DNA from: Vallitalea okinawensis | GTDB lineage: Bacteria; Bacillota; Clostridia; Lachnospirales; PQDH01 | Assembly (NCBI RefSeq): GCF_002964605.1 | Contig: NZ_PQDH01000002.1 | Coordinates: 434,001 to 498,000, forward strand | Direction: 5' to 3' | DNA: 64,000 nt | Part shown: positions 43,667-53,015 of the stretch, in pieces | Position numbering within the stretch: position 1 is the stretch's first letter | Layout of the letters: each line of letters opens with the position of its first letter | The notes under the pieces: generated by a model | The model's database searches: none | What the model saw: only the letters and a program-made list of their open reading frames with translations | What the model was told of the DNA's origin: nothing | Made by a program: the position numbers and the translations under genes

Positions 43667-44806
43667 ATGAGAAAGACTCTTTATAATTTAGAAATGTGTA
43701 GGTACATATGGTTGATAGGATCAATTATAGGAACTCTACTACACATATCCAGTTCGCTGTACCTAGCATTTATCTTTCTTTCATTAGTCATTTTTATAAA
43801 TTCACAAGTACGGCTAAAAATACTTAAAAATCGACTTTTTTTAATCTCCATCTTCTTAGAGGTATTACTAGTACTTTATCTGCAATCGTTGACAGGAGGA
43901 TATATTTATATCATTCTCTTCACTACTATTACTGATTCTGTCTTGCGCCTTAAAGATGAGGTCTATTTAATATTCGTTCTAATCGCTTCAACATTATTAT
44001 ATTCTTTATATCCTGTGTATTCTTTGGAATGGATTATTATAATCTTGCTATTTTATTTGATTACTTATCTCCTACTTCGTCAACTTCGACAGGAATTAGA
44101 TGCCAGAATGGACACAGAGGTACTTTACGATCAGATACGAAAATATAATTACGAATTAGAAGCAACTCGCGCTCGTCTGCTAAGTTACACAAAGCAAGTG
44201 GAAAATGTTGCGCAACTGGAAGAACGTAATAGAATATCCAGAGAGCTTCATGACTCAATCGGACATGATCTTACTGGTATCTTATTACAGGTCGATGCGT
44301 CTATTCAATTACTACCGATTGATGGAGAGAAGGGAATGGAAATACTCAACTCAGCTTACGATAACATCAATAAGAGTATTGAAAATGTTAGACAAACGGC
44401 TGGAAAATTACGTCCAACAACTTTTCAATCACATATGACGACCCTTAAAGAACTAATCGAAAAGTTTGAAAGAGATACAGGAGTTAATGTAGAGTTTTTA
44501 ACAAAAGGTACGCCATATCAACTCTATCCCAGTATAGAGCTGGTTATCTATAAAAACATTAGAGAGGCTTTAACCAATTCAGTACGACATGGTTATGCTA
44601 AGAATATTCATATTCAACTTATCTACAGTAGCCAAGATATGCAAATAATAATTGAAGATGATGGTTTAGGTTCAACCCATATACAAAAGGGATTTGGATT
44701 AAGCGGTATGGAAGAGAGATTGGAGATTGTAGAAGGTTCTATAACTTATGCTGGAGATAAAGGATTTCGCATCCATATGAAAATACCAAAACGGGAGGTT
44801 ATGTAA
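43667..44806 (+). CDS. NarL-type sensor histidine kinase (HisKA_3)
   Basis: About five membrane segments occupy residues 12-140, with almost no outside loop, so it probably senses within or at the membrane. A coiled-coil and the HisKA_3 dimerisation segment follow (EERNRISRELHDSIGHDLTGI, phospho-acceptor His near 194), then a short HATPase with NIREALTNSVRHG and GFGLSGMEERL. This layout is typical of intramembrane-sensing kinases (LiaS/DesK-like) next to ABC exporters. The stop is directly followed by the ATG of the response regulator. Confidence 0.92.
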   Translation: MRKTLYNLEMCRYIWLIGSIIGTLLHISSSLYLAFIFLSLVIFINSQVRLKILKNRLFLISIFLEVLLVLYLQSLTGGYIYIILFTTITDSVLRLKDEVYLIFVLIASTLLYSLYPVYSLEWIIIILLFYLITYLLLRQLRQELDARMDTEVLYDQIRKYNYELEATRARLLSYTKQVENVAQLEERNRISRELHDSIGHDLTGILLQVDASIQLLPIDGEKGMEILNSAYDNINKSIENVRQTAGKLRPTTFQSHMTTLKELIEKFERDTGVNVEFLTKGTPYQLYPSIELVIYKNIREALTNSVRHGYAKNIHIQLIYSSQDMQIIIEDDGLGSTHIQKGFGLSGMEERLEIVEGSITYAGDKGFRIHMKIPKREVM

Positions 44807-45433
44807 ATGCCTATACATGTTGCCATAACAGATGATGATGCTCTTATAAGAGACAGTTTAAAATTAATATTAGAACTTGATGAAGATATTGAAGTAGTTG
44901 GTTTATGCTCTAATGGTGATGAAGCCTATAGACTTTGTATGGAAAAGAAAATAGACGTCATATTGATGGATATAAGGATGCCTGTATGTGATGGCATCAT
45001 TGGAACAAAGAAGATTAAAGAATCATTTCCTCAGGTACATATTCTTATACTCACAACCTTTCAAGATGATGAATATATCTATCAAGCATTAAAAAATGGG
45101 GCTCATGGCTACTTGTTAAAAAACACGCCTTCGGCTAAGATACGTGAACAAATCAAACTGGTTTATAGCGGAACAATGCTTATTCATCCAGAAATAGCTG
45201 AAAAACTCCCCTCCATGCTCTATCAAGAGAAAGAAAAGGATTTATCTAGCTATCATCTATCTGGAAGAGAAATAGAAATCATACAGTTGATAAGTGAAGG
45301 ATACTCCAATAAGGAAATTTCTGAAAAATTATTCTTAGGGGAAAGTACGATTAAGAACTATATCTCGGGAATTCTAACAAAATTGGATTTACGAGATCGT
45401 ACCCAAATTGCAATATTCTACTTAAAAAATTAG
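44807..45433 (+). CDS. NarL/LuxR-family response regulator
   Basis: The receiver has ITDDDALIRDSL with phospho-acceptor Asp55 (VILMDIRMP), LTTF and Lys in YLLKNT. The C-terminal LuxR HTH is LSGREIEIIQLISEGYSNKEISEKLFLGESTIKNYISGIL. GGGAGG lies upstream in the end of the kinase gene. It is likely to control the ABC exporter that follows. Confidence 0.94.
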   Translation: MPIHVAITDDDALIRDSLKLILELDEDIEVVGLCSNGDEAYRLCMEKKIDVILMDIRMPVCDGIIGTKKIKESFPQVHILILTTFQDDEYIYQALKNGAHGYLLKNTPSAKIREQIKLVYSGTMLIHPEIAEKLPSMLYQEKEKDLSSYHLSGREIEIIQLISEGYSNKEISEKLFLGESTIKNYISGILTKLDLRDRTQIAIFYLKN

Positions 45434-45442
45434 TTACTCTTT

Positions 45443-45467
45443 TGAAAGCAGCCTAGCTGCTTTTTTT
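45443..45467 (+). terminator. terminator after the response regulator
   Basis: AAAGCAGC / GCTGCTTTTTTT with a 3-nt loop and a run of seven T, 10 nt after the stop codon. Confidence 0.9.
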
Positions 45468-45469
45468 AT

Positions 45470-45633
45470 AGTGTTGGAAAGTCCGCATTTTGCTCGCAAG
45501 GAACCATACTTTCCTATCTCAAGTTTAAATGTGGTGTTAATCACTTTTGTACTAGTGTAGGAAAGTCGTATAATTCAATGTTTAAGTGATGTGAGTCACA
45601 TTATAATAGTACTTTTGTACTATTATAATGTGA
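45470..45633 (+). promoter_or_regulatory. ABC-exporter control region: direct repeats, promoter and 17-bp palindrome
   Basis: AGTGTTGGAAAGTC (45470-45483) and AGTGTAGGAAAGTC (45554-45567) are direct repeats and likely response-regulator sites. The second lies in the spacer of a promoter, TTGTAC (45547-45552) and TATAAT (45569-45574), 16 bp apart. Then comes a perfect palindrome: TCACATTATAATAGTAC, TTTT loop, and its complement (45596-45633), with no T-run. The hairpin would be in the transcript leader. Confidence 0.65.
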
Positions 45634-45711
45634 TTGAAGTTACCAGTCTTTCGACTCAAATTTAAATATACTATTAACATAAGAATTGTTTCGAGAAAAT
45701 TAAAGGAAAGG

Positions 45712-46656
45712 ATGATTCTTTTGGCTATTATTAAAATTAATGATTTAACTAAAAAATATGGCAACACTATAGCAGTTGATCATATGAACTTAGAGATTCG
45801 AAGAGGTGACATTTTTGGTTTACTTGGTCCCAATGGAGCTGGCAAAAGTACAACTATCAACATGATATGTGGTCTATTAAAAATGGATCAGGGAAATATC
45901 CATATCGACGGCATTAACATTAAAGATAATCCATTGGAAGCTAAAAAATATTTAGGTTTAGTTCCACAAGAAATAGCCTTTTACGATACACTTACTGCAT
46001 ATGAAAATATAGCTTTCTTTGGTAAGTTATCAGGTCTTAAGGGAACGTTATTGAAAGAAAGAACTAATGAGGCCTTAGAATTTGTTGGCCTCACTGAAAA
46101 AGCTCGTAATTATCCCAAAGAGTTTTCTGGTGGCATGAAACGTAGGTTAAACATTGCTTGTTCTATCGTTCATCACCCTAAAATCATCATTATGGATGAG
46201 CCTACTGTTGGAATTGATCCTCAATCAAGAAATAATATTTTAGAGTCCGTTAAGAAACTTAACCAAATGGGTTCAACTATTGTTTATACCAGTCACTATA
46301 TGGAGGAAGTAGAAAACCTTTGTAATCAGATAGCAATTATGGATCATGGGCGAGTGATTGCCAATGGTTCAAAAGAAGAACTCAGGAAGATTGTCAATGA
46401 CAATGAGAAGATAATTATCGATTGCTTAAATCTAAATTATAATTTGGTAGAGGACTTGAAGAAGCTTCATGGTATAAAGAGTGTTGATACAAAGGATCAT
46501 TTACTTGAGATTATCGCTCAGAACGTGCAATCAGTACTCCAAGATGTATTCTTTATCATCTCTAAAAACAATGTTCAAATCAGAGAAATACAACTAACTA
46601 CACCAGATCTTGAGACTGTCTTTTTATCGCTAACTGGTAGAAAATTAAGGGATTAG
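45712..46656 (+). CDS. ABC-2 type exporter ATPase
   Basis: Walker A is GPNGAGKST, the signature is FSGGM, and Walker B is IIIMDEPTVG. The Q-loop sits in VPQEIAFYDTLTAYENIAFFG, and the C-terminal regulatory extension is typical of drug/lantibiotic exporters (CcmA/NatA group). I chose the ATG at 45712 (AAAGGA upstream); a TTG at 45721 (MAIIKINDLTKKYG) is equally plausible. It is followed by two permease genes and forms a three-gene exporter. Confidence 0.93.
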   Translation: MILLAIIKINDLTKKYGNTIAVDHMNLEIRRGDIFGLLGPNGAGKSTTINMICGLLKMDQGNIHIDGINIKDNPLEAKKYLGLVPQEIAFYDTLTAYENIAFFGKLSGLKGTLLKERTNEALEFVGLTEKARNYPKEFSGGMKRRLNIACSIVHHPKIIIMDEPTVGIDPQSRNNILESVKKLNQMGSTIVYTSHYMEEVENLCNQIAIMDHGRVIANGSKEELRKIVNDNEKIIIDCLNLNYNLVEDLKKLHGIKSVDTKDHLLEIIAQNVQSVLQDVFFIISKNNVQIREIQLTTPDLETVFLSLTGRKLRD

Positions 46657-46668
46657 GAGGTGGATAAA

Positions 46669-47862
46669 GTGAATTATAAGAACATTCTTCATATAACATC
46701 ATTAGAGCTGCTTACCAGTTTTCGTAACCCAATAGCTCTAGCTATTAATCTGATCATGCCTATTCTCATGGTCTTTATCATGGGGAATATTATGCAACCT
46801 CTTTTCGATGTAGCTGAGAATGGCATTGATCAATTTTCTATCTTGTATCATAATCAAGATGATGGACCTTTTGGCGCTGCCTTTGATAGCTTTATTCATG
46901 ATGAAGGTAGTGGTTTCTTAAATGTTATTGAAATGCCAATTAAAACTATTGAAGAATCAATATCTGCTGCTGAATACCCTGCTGCAATCATAATCCCTGA
47001 AAATTTCTCATCATTAATCCTTTATGGAGAGACCACTGAAATTCAACTAATAGGCTCAGGTAACCATCCCATTGAAGAAAGCACTCTCAAGGCTTTTGTT
47101 AATAACTTTAGCCTATGGACGAATACACCACTTCTTTTTAATGATGTCATTCAAGAGCAAAATTCTAATAAGTCTCAAAGCGACACAACCAAAGCCTTTA
47201 ATGAAGTCTTTGATGATTTTGGTAATAGCTTTATCAAGGAAGAAGTGTCTATTAATTCTATTCAACAGCCTATTAACAGTTTTCAATTTTTTGCAGCTAG
47301 TATGCTTGTTTTCTTTCTATTAACTTCATCAATGGGTATAGGGTGTAGCCTAGTGGATGACAGAAAGAACAAGACATATAAAAGAATCTTTTCTTTTCAA
47401 GTTAAAAAAAGCGAATACTTATTAGGAAAGATTATCGGAAATAGTTTTATTGCTATTTTACAGGCAATAAGCATCATTTTAGTTACCTATTTTGTATTTG
47501 ATGTGGCTTGGGGACAACAGTACTTTGGTATTACAATCTTAGTCCTCCTAATAATTTTTATAGCTTCCGCAATAGGCATCCTTTTTTCCAACCTAGTGCG
47601 TTCAAGCGGAGCTCTGACTACTGTTCTCATTATCATATTCTGGTTCATGGCTTTTGTAAGCGGTGGTTTTACAGGTTCTCCGATATTAGAATCTGCTAGT
47701 AAGTTTACCATTAACCATTGGGCTTTTAATGCCTTTACCAGCCTTATGATTGGAGGAGAATTAAAAGATATTACAGGAAGTTTAATGGTGTTGATATGCT
47801 TAGCATTAGTTCTTTGGACCCTAGGTCTAGTATCTTATAATAGGAGGGCTTCCTATGAATAA
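46669..47862 (+). CDS. ABC-2 type permease (first)
   Basis: One membrane segment at the N-terminus (residues about 20-45), a large outside loop of about 190 residues, then five membrane segments towards the C-terminus, as in YhgE/NatB-type ABC-2 subunits. The start is the GTG at 46669, with AGGAGGT 7 nt upstream; an in-frame GTG three codons earlier overlaps the site. The last 8 nt overlap the second permease. Confidence 0.9.
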   Translation: MNYKNILHITSLELLTSFRNPIALAINLIMPILMVFIMGNIMQPLFDVAENGIDQFSILYHNQDDGPFGAAFDSFIHDEGSGFLNVIEMPIKTIEESISAAEYPAAIIIPENFSSLILYGETTEIQLIGSGNHPIEESTLKAFVNNFSLWTNTPLLFNDVIQEQNSNKSQSDTTKAFNEVFDDFGNSFIKEEVSINSIQQPINSFQFFAASMLVFFLLTSSMGIGCSLVDDRKNKTYKRIFSFQVKKSEYLLGKIIGNSFIAILQAISIILVTYFVFDVAWGQQYFGITILVLLIIFIASAIGILFSNLVRSSGALTTVLIIIFWFMAFVSGGFTGSPILESASKFTINHWAFNAFTSLMIGGELKDITGSLMVLICLALVLWTLGLVSYNRRASYE

Positions 47863-48976
47863 TAGTCTATTAATAACAGGAAATATGATTAAAAGAGCCT
47901 TTAGAAATAAAAAAGAATTGCTTATCTTAACATTGCTACCCATACTGATTATTGGGTTGATGACCGTACTTGGGGAACAGCAAAACTCAGAACCAATTCA
48001 TGTAGGATATATCAATTTAGATCAAGGTAATCTGGGATTATCGCTTATTGATTATATTAATTCACAGGATAGTATCACATTAGTACCTATTGAAAAAAAA
48101 GATATCGCCAATCCTTCTGATTATAGCTTTACATTTTTAATACCTGTTGATTTCACTAGTCATATTTCTAATAACCAATTGACTCAGATAACCTTTTACC
48201 CTTTTGAACATAGTCTTTACTATGAAAATCTTAAAGGAAACATCAATCAATATATTGCAAGCCTTTATGTAATGAACAAGTTAGCTGATGAAACACTATT
48301 GCCTAAATTTATAGCAAGTTTGAAAAATCCACCTATAAATGTTTCTTATCGTATAGCTGGTGTAGATACCACACAGGTTAGTTATGAAGAGCGCCTTCCC
48401 TCTATGGGTTTTGTCATCACGTTTATCATGCTTTTAATCATTACAACAATGGGTTCTCTCCTAGAAGATAAAAAGAGATTGACTTTAGCAAGAGTTTTTA
48501 CTCACCCAGTTAAATATTGGGAAGTTATAACTGGTAACTTATTAGGTAGCTTAGTACTGGGGTTATTGCAACTTATTCCTATTCTCATTACTTTGAAAAT
48601 CATATTCCAAATACCGTTTGACAAGCAATTTCTAGGTTTAGCTCTGATTCTTTTTGCTTTTTTAGTAACATCCATTGGGATTGGGATTGGTTTGGTAGGT
48701 ATAATAAAAAACAATTTTAATCCGTTATTAATTTTTTCTAGCATCATTATACCAACATCAATATTAGGAGGTACATTCATCCCATCCTCCATGATGCCTG
48801 ATATTATTAATAAAATAGCTTATATCGTTCCACAGAAATGGGTTATGGATTCTATAGAAAAAGTACTCCAAGGTGCCCCTTTAAGTACTATACTATTTAA
48901 TGTAGGTGTTATTCTTATGTTTGGTGTTGCCTTTGCCACCTTTGGTACTAAGACATTAAAACCCCTAAATGAATGA
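47855..48976 (+). CDS. ABC-2 type permease (second)
   Basis: Same topology as the preceding gene: an N-terminal segment, an outside loop of about 150 residues, and five C-terminal segments (ITFIMLLIITTMGSLL...). AGGAGGG lies within the end of the previous gene, so translation is coupled. The two permeases probably form a heterodimer driven by the ATPase. The cargo is unknown; an antimicrobial or lipid is typical for this arrangement. Confidence 0.9.
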   Translation: MNNSLLITGNMIKRAFRNKKELLILTLLPILIIGLMTVLGEQQNSEPIHVGYINLDQGNLGLSLIDYINSQDSITLVPIEKKDIANPSDYSFTFLIPVDFTSHISNNQLTQITFYPFEHSLYYENLKGNINQYIASLYVMNKLADETLLPKFIASLKNPPINVSYRIAGVDTTQVSYEERLPSMGFVITFIMLLIITTMGSLLEDKKRLTLARVFTHPVKYWEVITGNLLGSLVLGLLQLIPILITLKIIFQIPFDKQFLGLALILFAFLVTSIGIGIGLVGIIKNNFNPLLIFSSIIIPTSILGGTFIPSSMMPDIINKIAYIVPQKWVMDSIEKVLQGAPLSTILFNVGVILMFGVAFATFGTKTLKPLNE

Positions 48977-49063
48977 AAAAAGTTCGTATTTCTACATTAA
49001 TTATTGACATGTGTCTTTACAGAAGCTTCAGAATATGCTACCCTCTTTCTGAGGAGTGATATA

Positions 49064-49669
49064 TTGAATACATTATTTCAGGGTGTTATTAATTTTAAGA
49101 ACACTTCATATAAGAATCATGAACAACTATACAATCAATTAAATGACCATCAAAATCCACATACACTATTTATTACTTGTAGTGATTCCAGAATTGTTCC
49201 CAGTATAATAACTGATACTATACCTGGAGAACTTTTCGTCATCCGAAATGTAGCTAACATTATACCAACATTTGATAAGATTCATGAGAATCCATCTGTT
49301 GGCTCAGCAATAGAATACGCCACAAAGGTGTTAAATGTAGAAAATATCGTAGTATGTGGCCATTCCAACTGCGGTGGTTGTAAAGCTATGACACAGGACC
49401 AGGATGAACTCATAGAGGTACCTATTACTGAGAAATGGATACAAATGGCTGATTTCGATTCCCAAACGACAAAGAACTGTGTTGATGATCACAAACAAAT
49501 AGAGCTAAAAAATGTACTTACGCAGATCAATCACTTACTGACCTATCCATTTGTGTCACAACGTTATAAGAATAAGAAGCTTAACATCTATGGGTGGTAT
49601 TATGATATTGGTACAGGACAAATCTATAATTATAACAGAGAAAAGCAAATCTTTGAATTAATACAGTAA
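49064..49669 (+). CDS. beta-carbonic anhydrase
   Basis: It interconverts CO2 and bicarbonate. The zinc ligands are Cys39 (CSDSR, with Asp41/Arg43 dyad), His100 and Cys103 (CGHSNCGGCKA). The start is the TTG at 49064 with GAGGAG 7 nt upstream, giving 201 residues; the upstream ATG at 49004 has no site. It is cytoplasmic and monocistronic. Confidence 0.93.
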   Translation: MNTLFQGVINFKNTSYKNHEQLYNQLNDHQNPHTLFITCSDSRIVPSIITDTIPGELFVIRNVANIIPTFDKIHENPSVGSAIEYATKVLNVENIVVCGHSNCGGCKAMTQDQDELIEVPITEKWIQMADFDSQTTKNCVDDHKQIELKNVLTQINHLLTYPFVSQRYKNKKLNIYGWYYDIGTGQIYNYNREKQIFELIQ

Positions 49670-49675
49670 TTAGTA

Positions 49676-49703
49676 ATAGCGAGGGATTAACCCTCGCTAT
49701 TTA
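49676..49703. terminator. bidirectional terminator
   Basis: ATAGCGAGGG and CCCTCGCTAT form a perfect 10-bp stem with a 5-nt loop, between the convergent carbonic anhydrase and TetR genes. Confidence 0.85.
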
Positions 49704-49724
49704 TCTAAGTATTCTATTTAAATC

Positions 49725-50354
49725 TTATTTGTAAAATAAATCTCTGAGAAATTCAATATACTGATCTAAATTTTCGAATAATTCTTCCGGATTTAATTCT
49801 ATCTCATTGGCTCTAACCTTATCTTGATACTCATCACTGCACTTTTGCATGGTCCACTGAATGACATTAATGGTTTTGTCTATATCAATATCCTCCTTAA
49901 ATTTACTCAAGTCGATATTTTTCAAGTAAAACCTTGTCTGTATATCTGAAAGACTAGCATTTGACTTAATCACATCATTTCTGATTTTTTCCTTCGATTC
50001 TTTATCTACATTATTAATATAAAAGTCCATCATATAAGGGAATTCCAAATACACATCTAATTTAATTCTTAAAGATTGCTTAATTCTACTAAATAAATCA
50101 GTTTCTTCCCAATAAAATTTCTCGTTAAAAGTTTTAATTAATTGAGTTATAGAGAATTCTAAGAGAAAATCATATAACTCTTGTTTATCAGTAAAATAAT
50201 GATACATCAATCCACGGGATACATTAGCCGCCTTAACAATGTTATTAGTTGATGCTTTTTCAAAATTATTCTTACTAAATTCCTCTAAGGCACAGTTAAT
50301 GATTCTATTAATTTTTTCATTATCCAAATCTATATTTTTAAACTTTTCATCCAT
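49725..50354 (-). CDS. TetR-family transcriptional regulator
   Basis: The HTH is at about residues 20-60 (ALEEFSKNNFEKASTNNIVKAANVSRGLMYHYFTDKQELY), followed by a helical domain. It is 209 residues long. Its promoter and an operator palindrome lie just upstream, so it probably represses itself. No obvious target gene is adjacent on its own strand. Confidence 0.88.
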   Translation of the reverse strand: MDEKFKNIDLDNEKINRIINCALEEFSKNNFEKASTNNIVKAANVSRGLMYHYFTDKQELYDFLLEFSITQLIKTFNEKFYWEETDLFSRIKQSLRIKLDVYLEFPYMMDFYINNVDKESKEKIRNDVIKSNASLSDIQTRFYLKNIDLSKFKEDIDIDKTINVIQWTMQKCSDEYQDKVRANEIELNPEELFENLDQYIEFLRDLFYK

Positions 50355-50377
50355 CAGTATAACACTCCTTCATAGTA

Positions 50378-50430
50378 ATAGACAACTTGTGTCTATCTTC
50401 ATTATACACCTAACCTCCAAAATTTATCAA
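50378..50430 (-). promoter_or_regulatory. tetR promoter with downstream operator
   Basis: On the minus strand TTGATA (50425-50430) and TATAAT (50401-50406) are 18 bp apart. ATAGACA-5-TGTCTAT (50378-50396), a perfect dyad, covers the start of transcription. Confidence 0.75.
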
Positions 50431-50489
50431 TTATTTTTTTGGGGGCTACTTTCTTGGTAGCTTGCTTTTGCAGTATGTGTTTTAAGAAT

Positions 50490-50518
50490 TCGACATCTAT
50501 CGAATTAGATGTTATAAT
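50490..50518 (+). promoter_or_regulatory. arsR-type gene promoter with operator in the spacer
   Basis: TCGACA (50490-50495) and TATAAT (50513-50518) are 17 bp apart. The dyad ACATCTA-6-TAGATGT (50493-50512) fills the spacer exactly. CGAATTAGATG inside it recurs before the MFS gene at 51710. Confidence 0.8.
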
Positions 50519-50545
50519 AAGATATTCTTACGAACAGGTGATTAT

Positions 50546-51517
50546 ATGAATAATGAATATGAATTAAAGGTGATTCATAAGCCTAGTTACTATATTGAAA
50601 TGGTTGCTTTGCTTCATAGTATCATTACCAAGCAAAAAGAGCCTTTTACATTGGATAAAGATTATACTGAACTAATAAATATATTCCATGGACTGAATTT
50701 GAAAGGCTGTGAATTATTTGAGTTCTTTCTCCATAATCCAATAGAGAATTACAACGAGCTTAAAACTTACTTTGAAAACTTAGATGAGTTAGAATTCTTA
50801 ACAATCTTATTTGATAATACTTTTTCTGCTGAAGAAGTAAAACAATTATATAAAGATTTTGATAGTATCAAAATGTTGGCTAAAGTCAATGTTAATGCAA
50901 TGGATAATGATACAAAATCAATGAAATACATCTTTCAAGAAACAGAGTCATTTGCTAAAAAACTACTAGTTCTCTTTCAAGATCTTGATCATATAGTAAC
51001 TGCTCAAATGAAACATACAGATATGTATCAAGAAAAGATGAAAATTATTAATAGTATGTTACAAAAGATGATGCCCATTAATGTATCACAAGAAATTATG
51101 GGGAAAAAATTTAGAAAGCAATATGCTTATACTAGTTTCTATTTTGTCCCTTCATACTTCTTTAAACGATTTCCTATGCGAACCTATAATGACCATACCC
51201 AAATCCTAGCTTATCCCATTTTGGATTATGACTATTATGATGAAAAATATCTGGTGAAAGCTATGAAAATATTAGGTGATCGTATCCGGTTACAAATGGT
51301 TAAAAAGTTATCCCAAAGACCTATGTTTGGTAAAGAATTAGCTCAGGAATTAGGTATTGGACCTTCTACAGTTAGTCATCATTTAGACCAACTTAACTCT
51401 GTGAAGCTACTGCACATTGAGCGTGATAAAAATACTAAATATTTTAGTTTGAATCATAACGAGTATCATCAACTGCTTGATGGTATGAAAAAATATATTT
51501 CCAAAATTGATCATTAG
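50546..51517 (+). CDS. ArsR-type winged-helix regulator with long N-terminal domain
   Basis: The C-terminal 85 residues form an ArsR winged helix (LGDRIRLQMVKKLSQRPMFGKELAQELGIGPSTVSHHLDQLNSVKLLHIERD). The N-terminal 230 residues are a helical domain of unknown ligand, as in the larger ArsR proteins of Firmicutes. AGGTGA precedes the ATG. A shared operator motif links it to the following MFS gene. Confidence 0.85.
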   Translation: MNNEYELKVIHKPSYYIEMVALLHSIITKQKEPFTLDKDYTELINIFHGLNLKGCELFEFFLHNPIENYNELKTYFENLDELEFLTILFDNTFSAEEVKQLYKDFDSIKMLAKVNVNAMDNDTKSMKYIFQETESFAKKLLVLFQDLDHIVTAQMKHTDMYQEKMKIINSMLQKMMPINVSQEIMGKKFRKQYAYTSFYFVPSYFFKRFPMRTYNDHTQILAYPILDYDYYDEKYLVKAMKILGDRIRLQMVKKLSQRPMFGKELAQELGIGPSTVSHHLDQLNSVKLLHIERDKNTKYFSLNHNEYHQLLDGMKKYISKIDH

Positions 51518-51590
51518 ATTGATGAACAGACTCTATCATAAATATTAAACCTATTTATGTTGAGTCTGTTTTTATTATTTATTACTTATA

Positions 51591-51656
51591 TTGACTTGAC
51601 TCTTCTCTCTTACCGTGATATCATGGACATCTAATTCGATGTTTGTAGAATTAGAT
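51591..51656 (+). promoter_or_regulatory. MFS gene promoter with paired operator motifs
   Basis: TTGACT (51596-51601) and TATCAT (51619-51624) are 17 bp apart. CATCTAATTCG (51628-51638) and GAATTAGAT (51648-51656) follow as inverted copies of the motif in the regulator's own promoter, placed to block RNA polymerase. Confidence 0.75.
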
Positions 51657-51709
51657 TCTTATCCCATATATTCTCTCAATTGATTTATCTGAAGAAAGGA
51701 TTGATGAAT

Positions 51710-52963
51710 ATGAAGACAATACTGAGTTCGTTTAACCACTACAGGGGTTTGCCAAAAGAAATATACATACTTACTATTCAACGATTTATAAATTCAGTTG
51801 GTGGGTTCGTTCATCCCCTACTAGTCATGTTTTTAACAAAACGCATAGGTTTGGATACAGAAGTTGCAGGCTTTTTTATGTTAATTGCTACTTTTGCTAG
51901 TTTACCTGGTTCCATTATCTCAGGTTTTTTAGTTGACCGTTATAGTCGTAAAAGAATTTTATTGTCCTCAAGGGCTATAAGCGCGACCATTTTTATGATT
52001 TGTGGTTTCTTAGGCAATTCTATTTGGGTTGCTTATCTTATCATTCTTTCTAATTTCTTTTGGAGCTTTTCAAAACCAGCAACAAGTGCTATGACAGCAG
52101 ATCTTACTACACCCCAAAACAGAAAGCAGAGTTATTCACTGCTTTATTTAGGGATGAATCTAGGTCTAGCTTTTGGTTTTATGCTAGCAGGCTATTTATT
52201 CGAGAATTATACGAGATGGTTGTTTTGGGGAGATGGTATAACATCCTACTTGAGCTTATTATTGGTCATCTTTTTTATAAAGGATACCAAACCATCACAA
52301 GATGATATCCAAGAGATTAACGCATCCTATCGTCAAAGTGAAAAAGAAGAGAAGGGGAATAGTTTTAGAGCTTTATGTAATCGTCCATACGTCGTCGCTT
52401 TTATAATAATAAATGCAATGATATGGTTTGTTTATCAGCAACATAGTTTTATCATGCCTCTTCATTTAGAAGAGCTCTCCCCTGAAAAGGGTTCATTATT
52501 ATTTGGTCACATAATGACCATTAATACTATTATCGTTCTTATTTTTACTCCTATTTTACTACAATTAACTAGTAGGAATAAGCCCATCGTCAATATAGGT
52601 ATTTCTGTTATAGCCTACATTATTGGTTTTGGTATGTTAGCTTTTAGCTCTACACTATGGCCATTCTTCATTTCTGTTATTATATGGACTTCTGGGGAAA
52701 TTATAGGAATGGTTAATACAGGTGTTTACGTATCAAATCATACACCAGTTAACCACAGAGGGCGTTTTATTGCTTTTAAAGACGTATTACAAAGTGGAGG
52801 TCGTTCATTAGGTCCATGGATAATGGGTAGCTATCTTACAGGTCGGCACTATAGTCAAGGCTGGGCTTTAACAGCTCTAGTAGGATTGGTTATACTAGGG
52901 TTAGTAATAATCCTATTCAAAAGCGAAGAGACTGAAATGCAAAAGAGCCTAAAGATCCGTTAA
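51710..52963 (+). CDS. MFS transporter, multidrug-efflux (DHA1-like) type
   Basis: About 12 membrane segments, with motif A-like SGFLVDRYSRKRILL after the second segment and TADLTTPQNRKQSYSLLYLGMNLG between segments 4 and 5. It probably exports small hydrophobic compounds by proton antiport. The start is the ATG at 51710, with AAAGGA 9 nt upstream; an ATG two codons earlier is closer to the site than usual. It appears to be the target of the ArsR-type regulator. Confidence 0.87.
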   Translation: MKTILSSFNHYRGLPKEIYILTIQRFINSVGGFVHPLLVMFLTKRIGLDTEVAGFFMLIATFASLPGSIISGFLVDRYSRKRILLSSRAISATIFMICGFLGNSIWVAYLIILSNFFWSFSKPATSAMTADLTTPQNRKQSYSLLYLGMNLGLAFGFMLAGYLFENYTRWLFWGDGITSYLSLLLVIFFIKDTKPSQDDIQEINASYRQSEKEEKGNSFRALCNRPYVVAFIIINAMIWFVYQQHSFIMPLHLEELSPEKGSLLFGHIMTINTIIVLIFTPILLQLTSRNKPIVNIGISVIAYIIGFGMLAFSSTLWPFFISVIIWTSGEIIGMVNTGVYVSNHTPVNHRGRFIAFKDVLQSGGRSLGPWIMGSYLTGRHYSQGWALTALVGLVILGLVIILFKSEETEMQKSLKIR

Positions 52964-52970
52964 CAGTATA

Positions 52971-53013
52971 AAAGATCAAGCATCACACTTTGAGATAGAT
53001 GCTTGATCTTTTT
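52971..53013. terminator. bidirectional terminator
   Basis: AAAGATCAAGCATC and GATGCTTGATCTTT form a perfect 14-bp stem with TTTTT on the plus strand, between the MFS and AlkD-like genes. Confidence 0.9.
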
Positions 53014-53015
53014 GA

